64,000 nt of DNA from Leptospira ainazelensis (GTDB lineage Bacteria > Spirochaetota > Leptospiria > Leptospirales > Leptospiraceae), in assembly GCF_016918785.1 (NCBI RefSeq), contig NZ_JAFFPT010000060.1:124001-188000 (forward strand), in the 5' to 3' direction. Below, piece by piece: positions 41,700 to 55,678 of the stretch. The position numbers and the translations under genes were made by a program. The notes under the pieces are model-generated. The model was not told the DNA's origin, did no database searches, and was given only the letters and a program-made list of their open reading frames with translations. Position 1 is the first letter of the stretch; the number at the start of each line of letters is the position of its first letter.

Positions 41700-42482
41700 C
41701 TAACCTCCCGCCAGTTCCAGGCGTTTCAGCCCGGAAAGATAAATCGCCGACGCCGCAGCGGTAAGAATTCCGATCATCAGAAAGTAACGAGCGATCAACT
41801 CTCCATATTCCATTCCGATCGGCTGCGAAGTCAAAACTTGTGTCGGATAATAATATAGATAAGCGAAGGGAAGCCAGGAAGAAACACTCCTTAAAAAATC
41901 GGGGAATAGATCCAACGGAATGACTGCTCCCGAAAACAAAGTAATCAACGCGAAATAAAGCAGAAAAAAGGAAAACACTTCGGTAAAATAAAAGGATAAG
42001 GACGAGATTAAAAATCCGATCAAGAAAAAGATTAAAAACGCAAGACCGTAAACCAACAAAAAGGAAAAAATGGAAACGAGTTCGGGCGCAAATCTTAGAT
42101 CCAATACCGCGTATGCAAGAATCAGAAGGGGAAACGATCTTGATAGAAGATGATAGATGCTGACTCCGATCGTATCGGCAAAAACGATCAACGGGAATCG
42201 AATCGGTTTTAGAAGATCAAAAACGATCGTTCCATTCTTAATCTTAGAAGAAACAAGTCCGTCCTGTCTCCCAAACGAAACCTTGATCAAGGTGGAGATA
42301 ACGGCGTAAAGAATCAGGGATTCTCTGCTCCTTCCTCCTTCCAAATCATTTCCTGAAACTGACTGCCAGACTGAAGTCAGAATGGCGAGATACAAGACCG
42401 CGTTGAGAACTCCGGTAAAGTATTCAAGTCGATAGGTGGAAGATCTCTGAAACGCTTTGGAAATAACTTTTAGATAAAGCAT
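41700..42482 (-). CDS. ABC-2 family permease
   Basis: A 260-residue protein with about six membrane segments, of the same ABC-2 type as the downstream gene but diverged; VSSKIKNGTIVFDLLKPIRFPL fits the family. Its start touches the end of the ATP-binding gene (they share base 42482), so the three are translated together. Two unequal permeases suggest a heterodimeric channel. Confidence 0.8.
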   Translation of the reverse strand: MLYLKVISKAFQRSSTYRLEYFTGVLNAVLYLAILTSVWQSVSGNDLEGGRSRESLILYAVISTLIKVSFGRQDGLVSSKIKNGTIVFDLLKPIRFPLIVFADTIGVSIYHLLSRSFPLLILAYAVLDLRFAPELVSIFSFLLVYGLAFLIFFLIGFLISSLSFYFTEVFSFFLLYFALITLFSGAVIPLDLFPDFLRSVSSWLPFAYLYYYPTQVLTSQPIGMEYGELIARYFLMIGILTAAASAIYLSGLKRLELAGG

Positions 42483-43459
42483 CAGGATTTTTCCCCGTAG
42501 ATCTGCTTGATAACGGTTGCAAGATCCGGTTTTTTAAAGTTTATCTCCGTTATTTCCAATCCGGAGGCGCTCAAAAAAGAAAGAAGACGATTTAAGGACT
42601 CGCCTTCCTTTACTACGATACTTGCGTGATTGGGTAAACCGTTTTGAATCCAAGCAAACTCGGAAGGAAGTTTTGAAATCGTTTCACCTTTGTATTGGAT
42701 CTCTACCACGTTGTTCGTCCCGCCCAACCCTCGAAAAGAATTCAGATCTCCGTCAAAACGAATTTTTCCGTGGTCGATGAGAATGATCCTTTTCGCGAGA
42801 TATTCTATGTCTTGGACGTCGTGGGTTGTCAAAAGAATCGTAACCTTCTCTTCTTGATTGATGGTTCGAATAAATTCACGCACCTTTTCTTTTACAAGAA
42901 CATCCAATCCGATCGTGGGTTCGTCCAGAAACAAGACTCGAGGAAAGTGAAGAAGGCTCGCGGCGATTTCGGCCTTCATCCTTTGTCCCAAACTCAATTT
43001 TCTTACCTGTTGCTGAAAAAATTCCTGAAGACCCAGAAGATCGTTGAACATCTCCATTCGTTTTTTGTAATCTTTCTCTTCGATCTTATAGATGGATCTC
43101 AGAAGATCGAAAGATTCTCCCACGGGAAGATCCCACCAGAGTTGAGTTTTTTGGCCGAAAACAACTCCGATTTGTTTTGAATTTTCCCTTCTGTCTCTGG
43201 AAGGATCCAGACCGAAAATACGAATCTCCCCCTGATCCGGAGTCAAAACTCCGGTCAATAATTTAATGGTAGTGGATTTTCCGGCACCGTTAGGACCGAT
43301 GTATCCGAGAAATTCTCCGGGCTGAATTTCAAAGGACACGTTTTCGACTGCGTGAATGATTTCTTTCTTTGTATGAAAGAGCGAACCGATCGCCCCGATG
43401 ATTCCGGGTTTTCTTTTGGAGATTTGAAAGGACTTCTGAAGGTTTCTGACTGTGATCAA
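42482..43459 (-). CDS. ABC transporter ATP-binding protein
   Basis: A 325-residue ATPase: Walker A GPNGAGKST (55-63), signature LSLGQRMKAE (about 155), Walker B VLFLDEPTIGLD and the H-loop TTHD. Residues from about 235 form a C-terminal extension as in exporters of the DUF990-linked group, related to NatA/YxlF-type proteins. The signature has LSLGQ instead of LSGGQ, which is normal in this group. The substrate is unknown. Confidence 0.9.
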   Translation of the reverse strand: MITVRNLQKSFQISKRKPGIIGAIGSLFHTKKEIIHAVENVSFEIQPGEFLGYIGPNGAGKSTTIKLLTGVLTPDQGEIRIFGLDPSRDRRENSKQIGVVFGQKTQLWWDLPVGESFDLLRSIYKIEEKDYKKRMEMFNDLLGLQEFFQQQVRKLSLGQRMKAEIAASLLHFPRVLFLDEPTIGLDVLVKEKVREFIRTINQEEKVTILLTTHDVQDIEYLAKRIILIDHGKIRFDGDLNSFRGLGGTNNVVEIQYKGETISKLPSEFAWIQNGLPNHASIVVKEGESLNRLLSFLSASGLEITEINFKKPDLATVIKQIYGEKS

Positions 43460-43577
43460 AGAATCTGGCTCCGATCTATATCAGACAGTATTCCAAATCA
43501 AAGTAGATAAAAAAATACGGATCAAACTCGAAAACAAGCGATTTACAGAGGAGTCTTCGCTCCTAACCTGACCTAAA

Positions 43578-44933
43578 ATGGAAGTCGATCCCGCTCACAA
43601 AGCAGTTCCCTCCGCCACCGTGGAGAAAATCAAATCCAATCTTCGCGGCGTCCTCTTATTCGAAAAAAATCAGATCGAAGTCCCCTATTCACTACCGGGG
43701 GATATTTACAACGTAACTCTTTTTAAAAAGAAAAGAAGAAAACCTTCCGCCAAACTCGAATTAGTTTCCCAGGTTCCAAGAACTACAATTCCGCCCTGTC
43801 CGGCTTTTACACGTTGTGGAGGTTGTTCGGCCCAACACATTCCCTATGAAGAACAGTTTTTACTAAAGACTTCTTCTCTTTTGCAAAGTTATCAAAATGA
43901 CTTCGGAGTATCGCCGATTCTGATTCCGGCTAGGGAAACGTATCAGTACAGAAATCGAATGGACTTCTCGGTATTTCCGGGACCCGTAGTCGGCCAGAGA
44001 GAATCCGGATCCTTTCGATACGTGGTCGATTTAGAATCCTGTTTTATCCAAAGCGCCGAGTCCAACGAGGAACTGACAAGATTTCGCAATCTCATCCAAA
44101 AATTTCCGGAACTCCCTTATGATCGAAGAGAAGATTCAGGATTTCTAAAATACATCACACTTCGTAAAGCGAGAAACACAAACGAACTTATGTCGATTCT
44201 AACCTTTGTGGAAGAATTCAAAGATACGGAGGAAGAATTCAGATTTGCGGAAGTGTGCAAAAAATTCCTAAAATCGGATCATCTTCTTTTTTGTTTCAAT
44301 CGTAGAAAGGGAGAAATTTCAGCGATGGGAGAAATCAAAATTCTCAGAGGAAAGGATTCTTATCTCGAACTCGTTGCGGGAAAGGAATTTCGAGTTCCCT
44401 TTGATTCTTTTTTTCAACCGAATCCTTTCGGGTTTCAACCGATCTTGGATTTTATCCAAGACGAAATTCCGGAATCTTCCGAACATCTCATCGATCTTTT
44501 TTGCGGGTCCGGTTTTTTTAGCAGAATTCTTGCGGACCGTTTTCAAAAGATCACGGGTATCGACTCGATCGAAAGTTCTTTAGAGATCGCCCGTAAACAA
44601 ATGGAGACCGATTTTCCGGAAATTTCTTTTTCCTATATTCGAGAAGATCTTTTTTCCAAAAAGGCGATTGAAGGTTTGGAAAAACTCTTTCAAGGAAAGG
44701 AAAAAATTCTTCTGATCGCGGACCCTCCTCGCGCGGGCTTGGGCGAGTTTGTCATCGACGTTTTAAAAAATTCTAAGATTGCCTCTTTTCTCTATGTCTC
44801 ATGCAATCCTTCTTCTCAAAAAGAAGATCTCTGGAAACTAAAGGATCGTTTCCAAATTCAAAAGATCCTCGTAACGGATCCTTATCCTCAGACTCCCCAC
44901 CTGGAATCCGTAGCGCTTTTGAAGTCGATTTAG
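43578..44933 (+). CDS. class I SAM-dependent rRNA/tRNA m5U methyltransferase (TrmA/RlmD family)
   Basis: A 451-residue protein. The 4Fe-4S ligands of the RumA/RlmD group are present: Cys74, Cys80, Cys83 ([10 protein letters not shown]) and Cys155 (LESCF). The SAM motif is [12 protein letters not shown] and the catalytic Cys is in LYVSCNPSS. An N-terminal TRAM-like beta barrel precedes. It methylates U5 of an rRNA or tRNA. Which of RlmD, RlmCD or TrmFO-like targets applies cannot be read. The start at 43578 has no strong ribosome site (ACCTGACC). Confidence 0.88.
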   Translation: MEVDPAHKAVPSATVEKIKSNLRGVLLFEKNQIEVPYSLPGDIYNVTLFKKKRRKPSAKLELVSQVPRTTIPPCPAFTRCGGCSAQHIPYEEQFLLKTSSLLQSYQNDFGVSPILIPARETYQYRNRMDFSVFPGPVVGQRESGSFRYVVDLESCFIQSAESNEELTRFRNLIQKFPELPYDRREDSGFLKYITLRKARNTNELMSILTFVEEFKDTEEEFRFAEVCKKFLKSDHLLFCFNRRKGEISAMGEIKILRGKDSYLELVAGKEFRVPFDSFFQPNPFGFQPILDFIQDEIPESSEHLIDLFCGSGFFSRILADRFQKITGIDSIESSLEIARKQMETDFPEISFSYIREDLFSKKAIEGLEKLFQGKEKILLIADPPRAGLGEFVIDVLKNSKIASFLYVSCNPSSQKEDLWKLKDRFQIQKILVTDPYPQTPHLESVALLKSI

Positions 44934-45020
44934 ATTCTTAAAAAAACAAAAATCTCTGCAGGGATTCCGACTTCCCAACGATATTTAAGAAAGAGATAGA
45001 CGTATCTCCAGGAATCCTCT

Positions 45021-46145
<1,125 letters not shown>

Positions 46146-46189
46146 TCCTTTTGAAATTTTAAAACCGGAAACTTTTAAGAATCACTTCT

Positions 46190-46240
46190 TAAAAGCGCCT
46201 TCGATACAACCGCTTTTTGCGGACAATCCAGGGCGCTTTG
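46190..46240 (+). terminator. nested hairpin after the SpoIID gene
   Basis: AAAGCGCC (46192-46199) pairs with GGCGCTTT (46232-46239), enclosing a second hairpin CCGC-TTTTT-GCGG (46210-46222). Without a long T-run, but placed about 50 bases after the stop. Confidence 0.5.
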
Positions 46241-46395
46241 ATTTCGGTCCTTTGAGCGGAATTCGGAAATCTTGTAAAAGAACATGAACCTTTGATTACA
46301 AATCGTTTGCTGGATTCTGTTTTCTTTAAACAAATCGAAATCTTTTTTCTCTTTTCACGATCCCGATTCTTCTATCTTCTGTCTGATCATAAGAA

Positions 46396-47097
46396 ATGAC
46401 AAATTCCATTCTTTCGCAATCTTCCCCTTTCCGGATCCGCGTCTCTCAACTTAGAAAATCCTATCAGAGCGGAAAACTCCAAACTTTTGTTTTAAAAGGT
46501 GTAAATTTAGATATTCCCGGCGAATCGGTCATAACCCTTATGGGTCCATCCGGTTCGGGTAAATCAACATTTTTGAATATACTTTCCGGGATCGACACAC
46601 CGGACTCGGGGGAAATTTTCGTAAACGGGCATCCTCTTCACTCCATGAACGAAAAGGAACTCACGAAATACAGAAGGGAAGAAACGGGAATCATCTTTCA
46701 ATTCTTTCATCTCCTCCCCTATCTGAGCGCCTTGGAAAACGTAGCGGTTCCCCTCTACATTTCCGGGATCGGAAAAAAACAAGCTCAGAAAAAAGCTAAG
46801 GAAGCGTTGGAAAAAGTCGGGCTCGAAACAAGAATCCTCCACAAACCGGACGAACTTTCCGGAGGGGAACAACAACGTGTGGCGATCGCAAGAGCCGTCT
46901 GCAAAAACCCTTCCTTGATTCTTGCCGACGAACCCACCGGAAATTTGGATACGAAGAATGCAGAAAACGTAATTCATCTTTTGATGGATCTTCAAAAAAA
47001 GGAAAAGTTCACGCTTATAATCGTAACCCACGATCAAAACCTCGGTTCGCTCGGAGAATTTAGACTCAAAATGGCGGACGGGATTCTTGTCCCTTAA
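46396..47097 (+). CDS. ABC transporter ATP-binding protein (LolD/MacB type)
   Basis: A 233-residue ATPase with Walker [10 protein letters not shown] (50-58), signature [15 protein letters not shown] and Walker [13 protein letters not shown], the pattern of LolD/MacB/FtsE-type subunits that work with FtsX-like permeases. The gene is 7 bases before the permease gene, and the pair could transport lipoproteins to the outer membrane or act as a mechanochemical exporter. Confidence 0.9.
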   Translation: MTNSILSQSSPFRIRVSQLRKSYQSGKLQTFVLKGVNLDIPGESVITLMGPSGSGKSTFLNILSGIDTPDSGEIFVNGHPLHSMNEKELTKYRREETGIIFQFFHLLPYLSALENVAVPLYISGIGKKQAQKKAKEALEKVGLETRILHKPDELSGGEQQRVAIARAVCKNPSLILADEPTGNLDTKNAENVIHLLMDLQKKEKFTLIIVTHDQNLGSLGEFRLKMADGILVP

Positions 47098-47104
47098 AAA
47101 ACCG

Positions 47105-49594
47105 ATGTCGTTTCGAATCTACACCCTATTCCTATTCGAATACTTTCGAAGCCACAAACTCGCCGCTTTTTTTGCGTTATCCGGAATCGCGCTCGGGGTC
47201 GGACTTTTTATTTCCACGACGGCTAACGGAATGAAGGCTGAAAAAAGTCTCACCGATTTTGCGATGGGTTATTTTCAGGGAGAATTTAAGATTAAAATTT
47301 CCTCTTCCAAAGGGGATCAAAATCTTCCCGCAACCCTAATCCGGAAACTTACCCTTGACCGCGATCTCGACTGGATCGAAAAGATCGTTCCCCGTTTTCA
47401 AAAGGAGGTCATTCTCGAAGACGGAATCCGCGCGGTTTATTTGGGTTTGGACTTTTTAAAAGAAACCGGAGGACTCCATGAATCGGAAGATTTTAAGAAT
47501 CCGAACGATTCCGAAAACATGGGATCGATTTATATCAGTCGAAGTTTGTTCGAAAAACTCGGCGGATCGGAAACAAAACTTCGTTCCCAGTCCAAAAGTT
47601 TTGTCCTTAAAAATCTAAAACCCGTTGAAAGTGAAGGCGGAAGTATTCTCATCGAGGACATAGAGACCGCAATGGAACGATTTGAGACCGACGGGAACGT
47701 TAGTTTTCTTTTGATCCAACCTCGTAACTTCCATTCTTCCCAGAAGCAAATTTTAGAAAAAAAACTCGGTACTCTCTATCGGGTCGAAACGATAGACGAT
47801 ATTCGGGAAAAATCGGGGAATGCACTTCGTTCCTTCCAACTCAATCTCCTCGTGATCTCTTTTATTTCCCTCATCATCGCGTTTTTTATGGTTTCGAATA
47901 CGATGTCCGGTTTGTACATCGCTCGCGAAAAAGAATTGGGAATCTTAAAAACGATGGGTTTAAGCGCGGGACACACCTTTCTTTTGTTCGTCTCACAGGC
48001 TCTTCTTTTAGGAATCGCGGGGAGCGTTTTCGGTCTCGGAATCGGATTCCTTTTTTCAAGACTGGATTTTTTTAGTCCGGAAGCGGCGTCCGCCGATCTT
48101 TCTTATATTAAAACGTATCGATCGATTCCTTCTTCGATTTGGATTTTGGGTCTTGGAATCGGAATCCTCGGTTCGTTTTTTTCCGCCGCCTTTTCTTCCT
48201 TTAGGGCGGGAAACGTTTCCCCGGTGACGATTCTCCGGGAATCCTCTTCCGGAAACGATCGTGTTCCCGAACAGAAATTATTACTTTATGGAATCTTAAT
48301 ATTAGTGGCATCGTCTGGAATCTCTTTTTTGCCGATTCGTTTGCGATTTCCGATCACGGGTTTTTTGGGAATCGGAGGAATCGTGGTCGGAATTACCCTC
48401 TGTTTCCCCTGGATATTTCGGACGATTACGGGTTTTTTCTTTCGTATCGGCGATCGTTCCGATCGATCCTTTGTTTTTATGAAGGTCGGTTTGGAAGAAA
48501 CCAAAAACCAACCTCTCAGAAACACTCTTACTTCGGCGACATTGATGCTCGCTACTTCCTTGGTGGTTTGTCTTTCCATTCTTACGGACAGTTATCGAAA
48601 ATCCCTCAACGACTGGGTGGATTCGGAATTTCCGGCGGAACTAACGATCATCAACGCTGAAAATCTCGCAGCGGGAATCCACGGAGGAGTTCCCCTTTCC
48701 TTGTTAAACGAACTGGCGCAACTCCCGCAGGTAAAATCCCTGGACGGATTCTGCGTAAACACGAGAACGGAGACGGATCGCGGAAACTTTACGATTCACG
48801 CATATACTTTTTCAACATACGATCGCGCGGATGCGGCGGAGAAACTCGCGACAAGGGAGAATGAAATTCTCATCTCTTCGAACATGGCTTATCTGCAAAA
48901 CTTTAAAGTGGGAGATAAAATCATTCTCTCCACAAAACTCGGAAAGGAAGAATTTTGGATCCGAGGAATCAAGGAACATTTTTTTTCGGAGCGAGGGACG
49001 ATCATGATGGATATCAAAAACTACGATCGTTTTTTCGGACTTGGAGGATACAATTCGATCAAGATATTCTTAAAAGAACCTTTGAAAGAAAAAGAAGCCG
49101 AACTTGCGATTTCGAAAATTTTAATACAAAATCCTTCCTTGAAACTGTTAAACTCTCAGGAACTCAGGGAAATTTATACCGAAGGAGTGGATAAGGTTTT
49201 TGGAGTTTTAAATACGCTCAAAACGACCGCCTTTATCATCGCGATGATCTCCTTGGTTTCATCTCTTCTCCACAATCTTATCTCCAAAAAAATGACGTTA
49301 GGAATTCTTAAATACCTGGGAGCCGATCACGCACAACTCGGCAAGGTTCTTTTGACCGAAAGTATCTTTCTCACGGTAGTTTCCACTTGTTTCGGCATTC
49401 TTCTTGCGTTTCTTTTATCCCCGATCGTTCTTTACGTCGTCAATAAAAACGCATTCGGATGGACGCTCAAGTTTACCGTAAACCCCGAGGTTTCCTTCTT
49501 TTTTCTGATCCTTTCTCCGCTCCTCGGAATTCTTTCAGCCTTGGTTCCGTTGTATACTCTGCGAAAACTCGGATTCCGAATCAGTCAGGAATGA
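47105..49594 (+). CDS. FtsX-like ABC permease
   Basis: 829 residues from the ATG at 47105 (an upstream GTG/TTG at 47087 lies inside the preceding gene). Eight to ten membrane segments in two blocks, each followed by a soluble periplasmic domain: one around residues 55-250 and one around 490-700. Two FtsX-like units ([23 protein letters not shown] and [24 protein letters not shown]) are seen in pieces. Such large two-unit permeases resemble the MacB/LolC group. Substrate unknown. Confidence 0.82.
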   Translation: MSFRIYTLFLFEYFRSHKLAAFFALSGIALGVGLFISTTANGMKAEKSLTDFAMGYFQGEFKIKISSSKGDQNLPATLIRKLTLDRDLDWIEKIVPRFQKEVILEDGIRAVYLGLDFLKETGGLHESEDFKNPNDSENMGSIYISRSLFEKLGGSETKLRSQSKSFVLKNLKPVESEGGSILIEDIETAMERFETDGNVSFLLIQPRNFHSSQKQILEKKLGTLYRVETIDDIREKSGNALRSFQLNLLVISFISLIIAFFMVSNTMSGLYIAREKELGILKTMGLSAGHTFLLFVSQALLLGIAGSVFGLGIGFLFSRLDFFSPEAASADLSYIKTYRSIPSSIWILGLGIGILGSFFSAAFSSFRAGNVSPVTILRESSSGNDRVPEQKLLLYGILILVASSGISFLPIRLRFPITGFLGIGGIVVGITLCFPWIFRTITGFFFRIGDRSDRSFVFMKVGLEETKNQPLRNTLTSATLMLATSLVVCLSILTDSYRKSLNDWVDSEFPAELTIINAENLAAGIHGGVPLSLLNELAQLPQVKSLDGFCVNTRTETDRGNFTIHAYTFSTYDRADAAEKLATRENEILISSNMAYLQNFKVGDKIILSTKLGKEEFWIRGIKEHFFSERGTIMMDIKNYDRFFGLGGYNSIKIFLKEPLKEKEAELAISKILIQNPSLKLLNSQELREIYTEGVDKVFGVLNTLKTTAFIIAMISLVSSLLHNLISKKMTLGILKYLGADHAQLGKVLLTESIFLTVVSTCFGILLAFLLSPIVLYVVNKNAFGWTLKFTVNPEVSFFFLILSPLLGILSALVPLYTLRKLGFRISQE

Positions 49595-49675
49595 TTTCTA
49601 ACATTCTATGTTTGATACTCGGATGAAAACCAACTTGATTGTAAAAGAACTTTCGATTAGGATGTTCCAACCGTT

Positions 49676-50611
49676 ATGAAGAGCCTGACAGACGTCGCTT
49701 TAGAAATCGCTTCCGAAATCAAGAAGATCAATCTTCAGGACGACGACAAGATCCCCACTTCGGATACGTTTGTAAAAGAATTGATGGCTCTTTATTCGCG
49801 AGAACCGGAAGATCTTCGCAATATCATAGAGGCCCTTCGAGAAGCAAAAATAGTCTTTGTCATCAAGATCGTATTGCCGGAAGAAAGGGCGAGCAAGATG
49901 AACGATCCGGGTGTGGACGCTTACGCGTATGCCGATCTCAAAATTTTGACCGATCTAAAATACTTCGCTGAAAAAAAATTGGAACGCCTTTACGAGGCGA
50001 CGTATTACAAAAAGAAATCTCCCTCTCTTATCGCTCGCGAACTTTTTCCGAAAATCCGGGAACTGAACAACACTCCGATCGGAAGAATCGTAAACATCGC
50101 CGTGATGCTCGAAGAGTTTATTCGGATGATGAACAACAATCCGAACGACTTTTTAGAGGAGTTTAGAATCCAAGCCTTGGAGGAGATCCTCGTTTCCAAA
50201 GGAAGTAGTCCGTCTGAAGGAAAAGACATCGTCGAAGACTCTTCTCCCACGTCTTCGTTTTCCAGCTCCTTTAGTCCGGTCCCTTCGCAGAGAGCGACGG
50301 ATCGGATGGAAGAACAACTAAACAACGTCAACCCCAACAGTCCTTGGGGAAGAATGGTTTCCAAATTTTCGGTGGACTTCCTGCTTCGAGTTCATCTCAG
50401 AAAATGCGAATTCGAAACCATACGCAAATTGATCATCACGGGAAAGGTGGCCGAAGCCGAACAACTACGTCTGGTTCGCGATAGTCTTTTGAAAATGGAA
50501 AAAAACATCCACGTCGACACGGTCCTCGCTTCTTATCTGGAAGAAATGGTGGAACTCCGAAGACTCACACAGAGAAAACTCAATCTGCTCGGAAAATCAA
50601 AAATTCTATAA
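49676..50611 (+). CDS. cytoplasmic protein of unknown function
   Basis: A 311-residue protein without signal or membrane segments; helical, with a Ser/Pro-rich linker (about 190-215) separating two domains. The first has the EELMALYSREPEDLRNIIEALREAK pattern, the second KFSVDFLLRVHLRKCEFETIRKLI. No family is recognised. It follows the ABC pair by about 80 bases and converges on the minus-strand gene at 50622. Confidence 0.58.
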   Translation: MKSLTDVALEIASEIKKINLQDDDKIPTSDTFVKELMALYSREPEDLRNIIEALREAKIVFVIKIVLPEERASKMNDPGVDAYAYADLKILTDLKYFAEKKLERLYEATYYKKKSPSLIARELFPKIRELNNTPIGRIVNIAVMLEEFIRMMNNNPNDFLEEFRIQALEEILVSKGSSPSEGKDIVEDSSPTSSFSSSFSPVPSQRATDRMEEQLNNVNPNSPWGRMVSKFSVDFLLRVHLRKCEFETIRKLIITGKVAEAEQLRLVRDSLLKMEKNIHVDTVLASYLEEMVELRRLTQRKLNLLGKSKIL

Positions 50612-50620
50612 AGATAGAAT
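50603..50620. terminator. small hairpin between convergent genes
   Basis: ATTCTAT / ATAGAAT with a 4-base loop spans the stop of the plus-strand gene and the spacer before the minus-strand stop at 50622. Weak stem without a T-run. Confidence 0.35.
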
Positions 50621-50621
50621 A

Positions 50622-51329
50622 TTAGAATAACTTTAAATAGATCGCACACTGCGCGATCAAAAGCGCTCCTAAGAGAAAAATCCAACGTCGTTTTGCGGAA
50701 AAAGCCATCTGAATCCTGTCTTCCGGAAAATAAATCGCCACAAGAAGCGCGTTCACGTTTGCTACGAGATAAAAGGATTCTATCTTGATTCCGAACGGTT
50801 TATAAAAGGAAGCCGCCAAAACCGCAAAGGAAGGGATAAAATACAAAAGAGTTTTGAGTTGAAAAAAACCTCCCTTATTTTCCGTAAGAATCACCTTTTT
50901 ACCGCTATGTTTTTCCAGTTCCGATTGAAACAAATCCGGCTCCAAAAGATTGAGAACCGGAATTTGATCTTCCTTTGTGGAGATCAAAAAACGGACATAG
51001 GAACGAAAGATATCCCTTTCGATCGAAACCACCGACTTGAGTTTTGTTTCCAAGGATTGCCCTTTGGAATTGAAAAGTTTAAAAGAATGAGGCCCCAACT
51101 CCACCTTGGCTCCTTCCAAAACGCGGAGTTGTCTCGAAAAATTTCTATAAAGAAGAAACCCGAGAAAGATCGAAAGAAGACCAAAAATTCTCACGAAGTC
51201 AGTTTTTCCCTCTTCGGGAACCTTTAGGAAGTTCCAGACCAAAAAGGAAAGATACAAAAGAATCACCGCCACGGAACGAAGAAGAAGATTCCTGCGAAAC
51301 CTCGCGGAATCATATAAGAATTCACGCAT
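50622..51329 (-). CDS. membrane protein of unknown function
   Basis: A 235-residue protein with two N-terminal membrane segments, a soluble PH-like middle (about 70-145: VELGPHSFKLFNSKGQSLETKLKSVVSIERD) and three C-terminal membrane segments. The layout recalls PH-domain (YdbS-like) membrane proteins. The start overlaps the end of pyrE by 8 bases. Function unknown. Confidence 0.55.
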   Translation of the reverse strand: MREFLYDSARFRRNLLLRSVAVILLYLSFLVWNFLKVPEEGKTDFVRIFGLLSIFLGFLLYRNFSRQLRVLEGAKVELGPHSFKLFNSKGQSLETKLKSVVSIERDIFRSYVRFLISTKEDQIPVLNLLEPDLFQSELEKHSGKKVILTENKGGFFQLKTLLYFIPSFAVLAASFYKPFGIKIESFYLVANVNALLVAIYFPEDRIQMAFSAKRRWIFLLGALLIAQCAIYLKLF

Positions 51330-51885
51330 GTTCTAAATTACCAAAATCACTTTTTTTGAATATAGGAAAGATCTTAACGCCTTCCGCAAGGATCGCTTCC
51401 ATTCCGCCTTCCTCACGATCCAGAATACAAATCCCCTGGGTCACTTCGATACCGGCGTCTCTCAGACTTCGAATCGCTTGAATGGTGGAACCGCCGGTCG
51501 TGATCACGTCGTCGACAACAACGCAGGTTTTGACCGCGTGAACCGCTCCTTCGACGAGTTTTTTGGTCCCGTGTTCTTTGGAAGTTTTGCGGATGATCAA
51601 AGGATAGACGTTTTTATTTTGTTTTCTAAATTCCAAACTGATTCCGTAGCAGATCGGATCGGAACCCATCGTAAGTCCGCCAAAGGCTTCCGGTTTTGAG
51701 ATTCCTACCTGAGGAAGGTGTTCGTCCACGACGTATTTGCAGAGAAGTTCGAGACGATCCGGAACGAGAGTGATTTCCTTGCAGTTAAAATAGTGTCTGG
51801 ATTGTTTTCCCGAGGCCAGGGTAAAGGGTTGTTCGGAATAACGATACGCGTGGATTCGAATGAGGTCTAAAAGATCTTGTTTCAT
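51322..51885 (-). CDS. pyrE: orotate phosphoribosyltransferase PyrE
   Basis: 187 residues from the ATG at 51885; the longer frame upstream has no ribosome site and would overlap nadE. The PRPP-binding motif VVVDDVITTGGST is present and FTLASGKQSRHYFNC fits the family. It makes OMP from orotate and PRPP in pyrimidine synthesis. The start lies 115 bases from the divergent nadE start. Confidence 0.93.
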   Translation of the reverse strand: MKQDLLDLIRIHAYRYSEQPFTLASGKQSRHYFNCKEITLVPDRLELLCKYVVDEHLPQVGISKPEAFGGLTMGSDPICYGISLEFRKQNKNVYPLIIRKTSKEHGTKKLVEGAVHAVKTCVVVDDVITTGGSTIQAIRSLRDAGIEVTQGICILDREEGGMEAILAEGVKIFPIFKKSDFGNLEHA

Positions 51886-52000
51886 AAAGAGTTCTCGTTC
51901 TTTTTTTAAAAATATTTTTAACCAGAATCCGAAATGGAAAGAATCTGGAAAACCGGAAAAAACACTTTCAAAAGGAGTTCGAACCTGAATTCTGTAAAAC

Positions 52001-53933
<1,933 letters not shown>

Positions 53934-53935
<2 letters not shown>

Positions 53936-53970
53936 AATCAGCCGACCTTTAAATCGGTCGGTTTGATTTT
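53934..53970. terminator. bidirectional terminator between nadE and higA
   Basis: AAAATCA / TGATTTT flank CCGACC (53942-53947) and GGTCGG (53956-53961). It lies mainly within the last codons of higA, so it serves both convergent genes and is compact. Confidence 0.6.
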
Positions 53971-54249
53971 GTCGTATTCTTTGCCTTTGAGCCGAATCAG
54001 TTCTTCCAAATCGAATGCCATCTGGTAGTTGAGCCAGAAATCCGGAGTCATCTTAAAATATTTCGCCAGCCGCAACGCAGTGTCCGGTGAAATCGACTTT
54101 TTACGGTGAATGATCTGTGAAATCAAACTTTCGGAAACGCCGATGTCCTTTGATAGACGATACGCGGACAAGGACATCGGTTCCAAAAAATCAAACTTTA
54201 AAACATCTCCAGGATGTGGATTGGAAACTCTTCGATTTTTTATTTTCAT
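53938..54249 (-). CDS. higA: HigA-type antitoxin
   Basis: 103 residues from the ATG at 54249 (frame is open 11 codons further). The helix-turn-helix SAYRLSKDIGVSESLISQIIHRKKSISPDTALRLAKYF and the FWLNYQMAFDLE motif identify the HigA family. It would bind the toxin and the operon promoter. It follows the toxin gene with an 80-base gap after the nominal stop (63 bases after the frameshifted stop). Confidence 0.88.
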   Translation of the reverse strand: MKIKNRRVSNPHPGDVLKFDFLEPMSLSAYRLSKDIGVSESLISQIIHRKKSISPDTALRLAKYFKMTPDFWLNYQMAFDLEELIRLKGKEYDKIKPTDLKVG

Positions 54250-54312
54250 CGTAAAAACCTCATACAAGGTTAAGTTTATCAAATTCTTCGCACATAAAAT
54301 AGAAACACAATT

Positions 54313-54590
54313 TCAGTGATAGTCGACGATCATAACTTCGTGAGGACGTTGTCCTTCCAGAAAAAACAAATTCTCCACTGATCGTTGATTCGTACCGAAT
54401 ACATTCCCTTTCGATCCCCTTTCAAAATTTCCAGACGGTTTCCAGGAGGACTTTTTAAATCCTGGAGCATCTTTGCCGAATCCAGAGATCGAAGTTTTCT
54501 TCTCGCGACGTCTTCAAAGACGCGATATTCTTTGGGAGACCATCCGTTGTGAACACTTTCCGTGAGCTTGTCTCCGAAAGATTGAATCAT
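54313..54590 (-). CDS. higB: HigB-type toxin with a T6C slippery site (frame break)
   Basis: In the standard frame this is 86 residues ending ...[11 protein letters not shown] at 54330, lacking the conserved C-terminus. From residue 77 the -1 frame reads [15 protein letters not shown] and stops at 54313-54315, giving 92 residues, the normal HigB length, ending in the DYH that is catalytic in the known P. vulgaris enzyme. The junction is the heptamer T-TTT-TTC (54360-54366 on the complement), a classic -1 slippery sequence. Either the gene lost one base or frameshifting makes the active toxin. RelE-fold features such as [20 protein letters not shown] are present. An EGQ-containing insert from one added G gives a smoother reading, favouring indel as an alternative. 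Confidence 0.8.
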
Positions 54591-54598
54591 CTTTCTTC

Positions 54599-54626
54599 AC
54601 CATAAGTAAAGCAATACAAATGTCAA
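54599..54626 (-). promoter_or_regulatory. possible higBA promoter
   Basis: On the minus strand TTGACA (54626-54621) and TATGGT (54604-54599) with a 16-base spacer lie right before the toxin start. If used, the transcript would have a very short or no leader. Confidence 0.4.
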
Positions 54627-54810
54627 GGTTTTTTTAATTTTATAGGAGCGAAAAAAGATTCAGTTCATTAGAAAAATAGAATGTTTTTCAGACAAATTGG
54701 TTTTTAGAAAAATGAAATCGGACTTCGAGTCCGGAGGAGAAACGATACGATTTTAGAAAGATCTCTCAATTCTAAAATGGGGAAGAAAGGTTGTGAGTTT
54801 GGCGGAAAGC

Positions 54811-54832
54811 GGCCGATCGTTTTAGATCGGCC
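54811..54832 (-). terminator. hairpin after the poly-Ser protein gene
   Basis: GGCCGATC / GATCGGCC with a 6-base loop lies about 18 bases after the stop of the minus-strand gene. The following run is only CTTT, so termination is plausible but weak. Confidence 0.5.
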
Positions 54833-54849
54833 TTTGGTAGTTTAGAATT

Positions 54850-55557
<708 letters not shown>

Positions 55558-55678
55558 GGGTTTTGCTCCGGAAGAATTCTGGAAATTTTGATTGTAAGAC
55601 CGCTCTTATAGGAAATTCTATCCTGAAAGCGGATCCTTTTCAAATTTTTGAGAATTCGAATCCGAAGCAAGATAAAAA

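Noticed and set aside
54313..54590. Plain pseudogene label for higB
   Set aside because: The exact T6C heptamer and 92-residue -1 reading make programmed frameshifting a live alternative, so it is kept as a CDS with a note.
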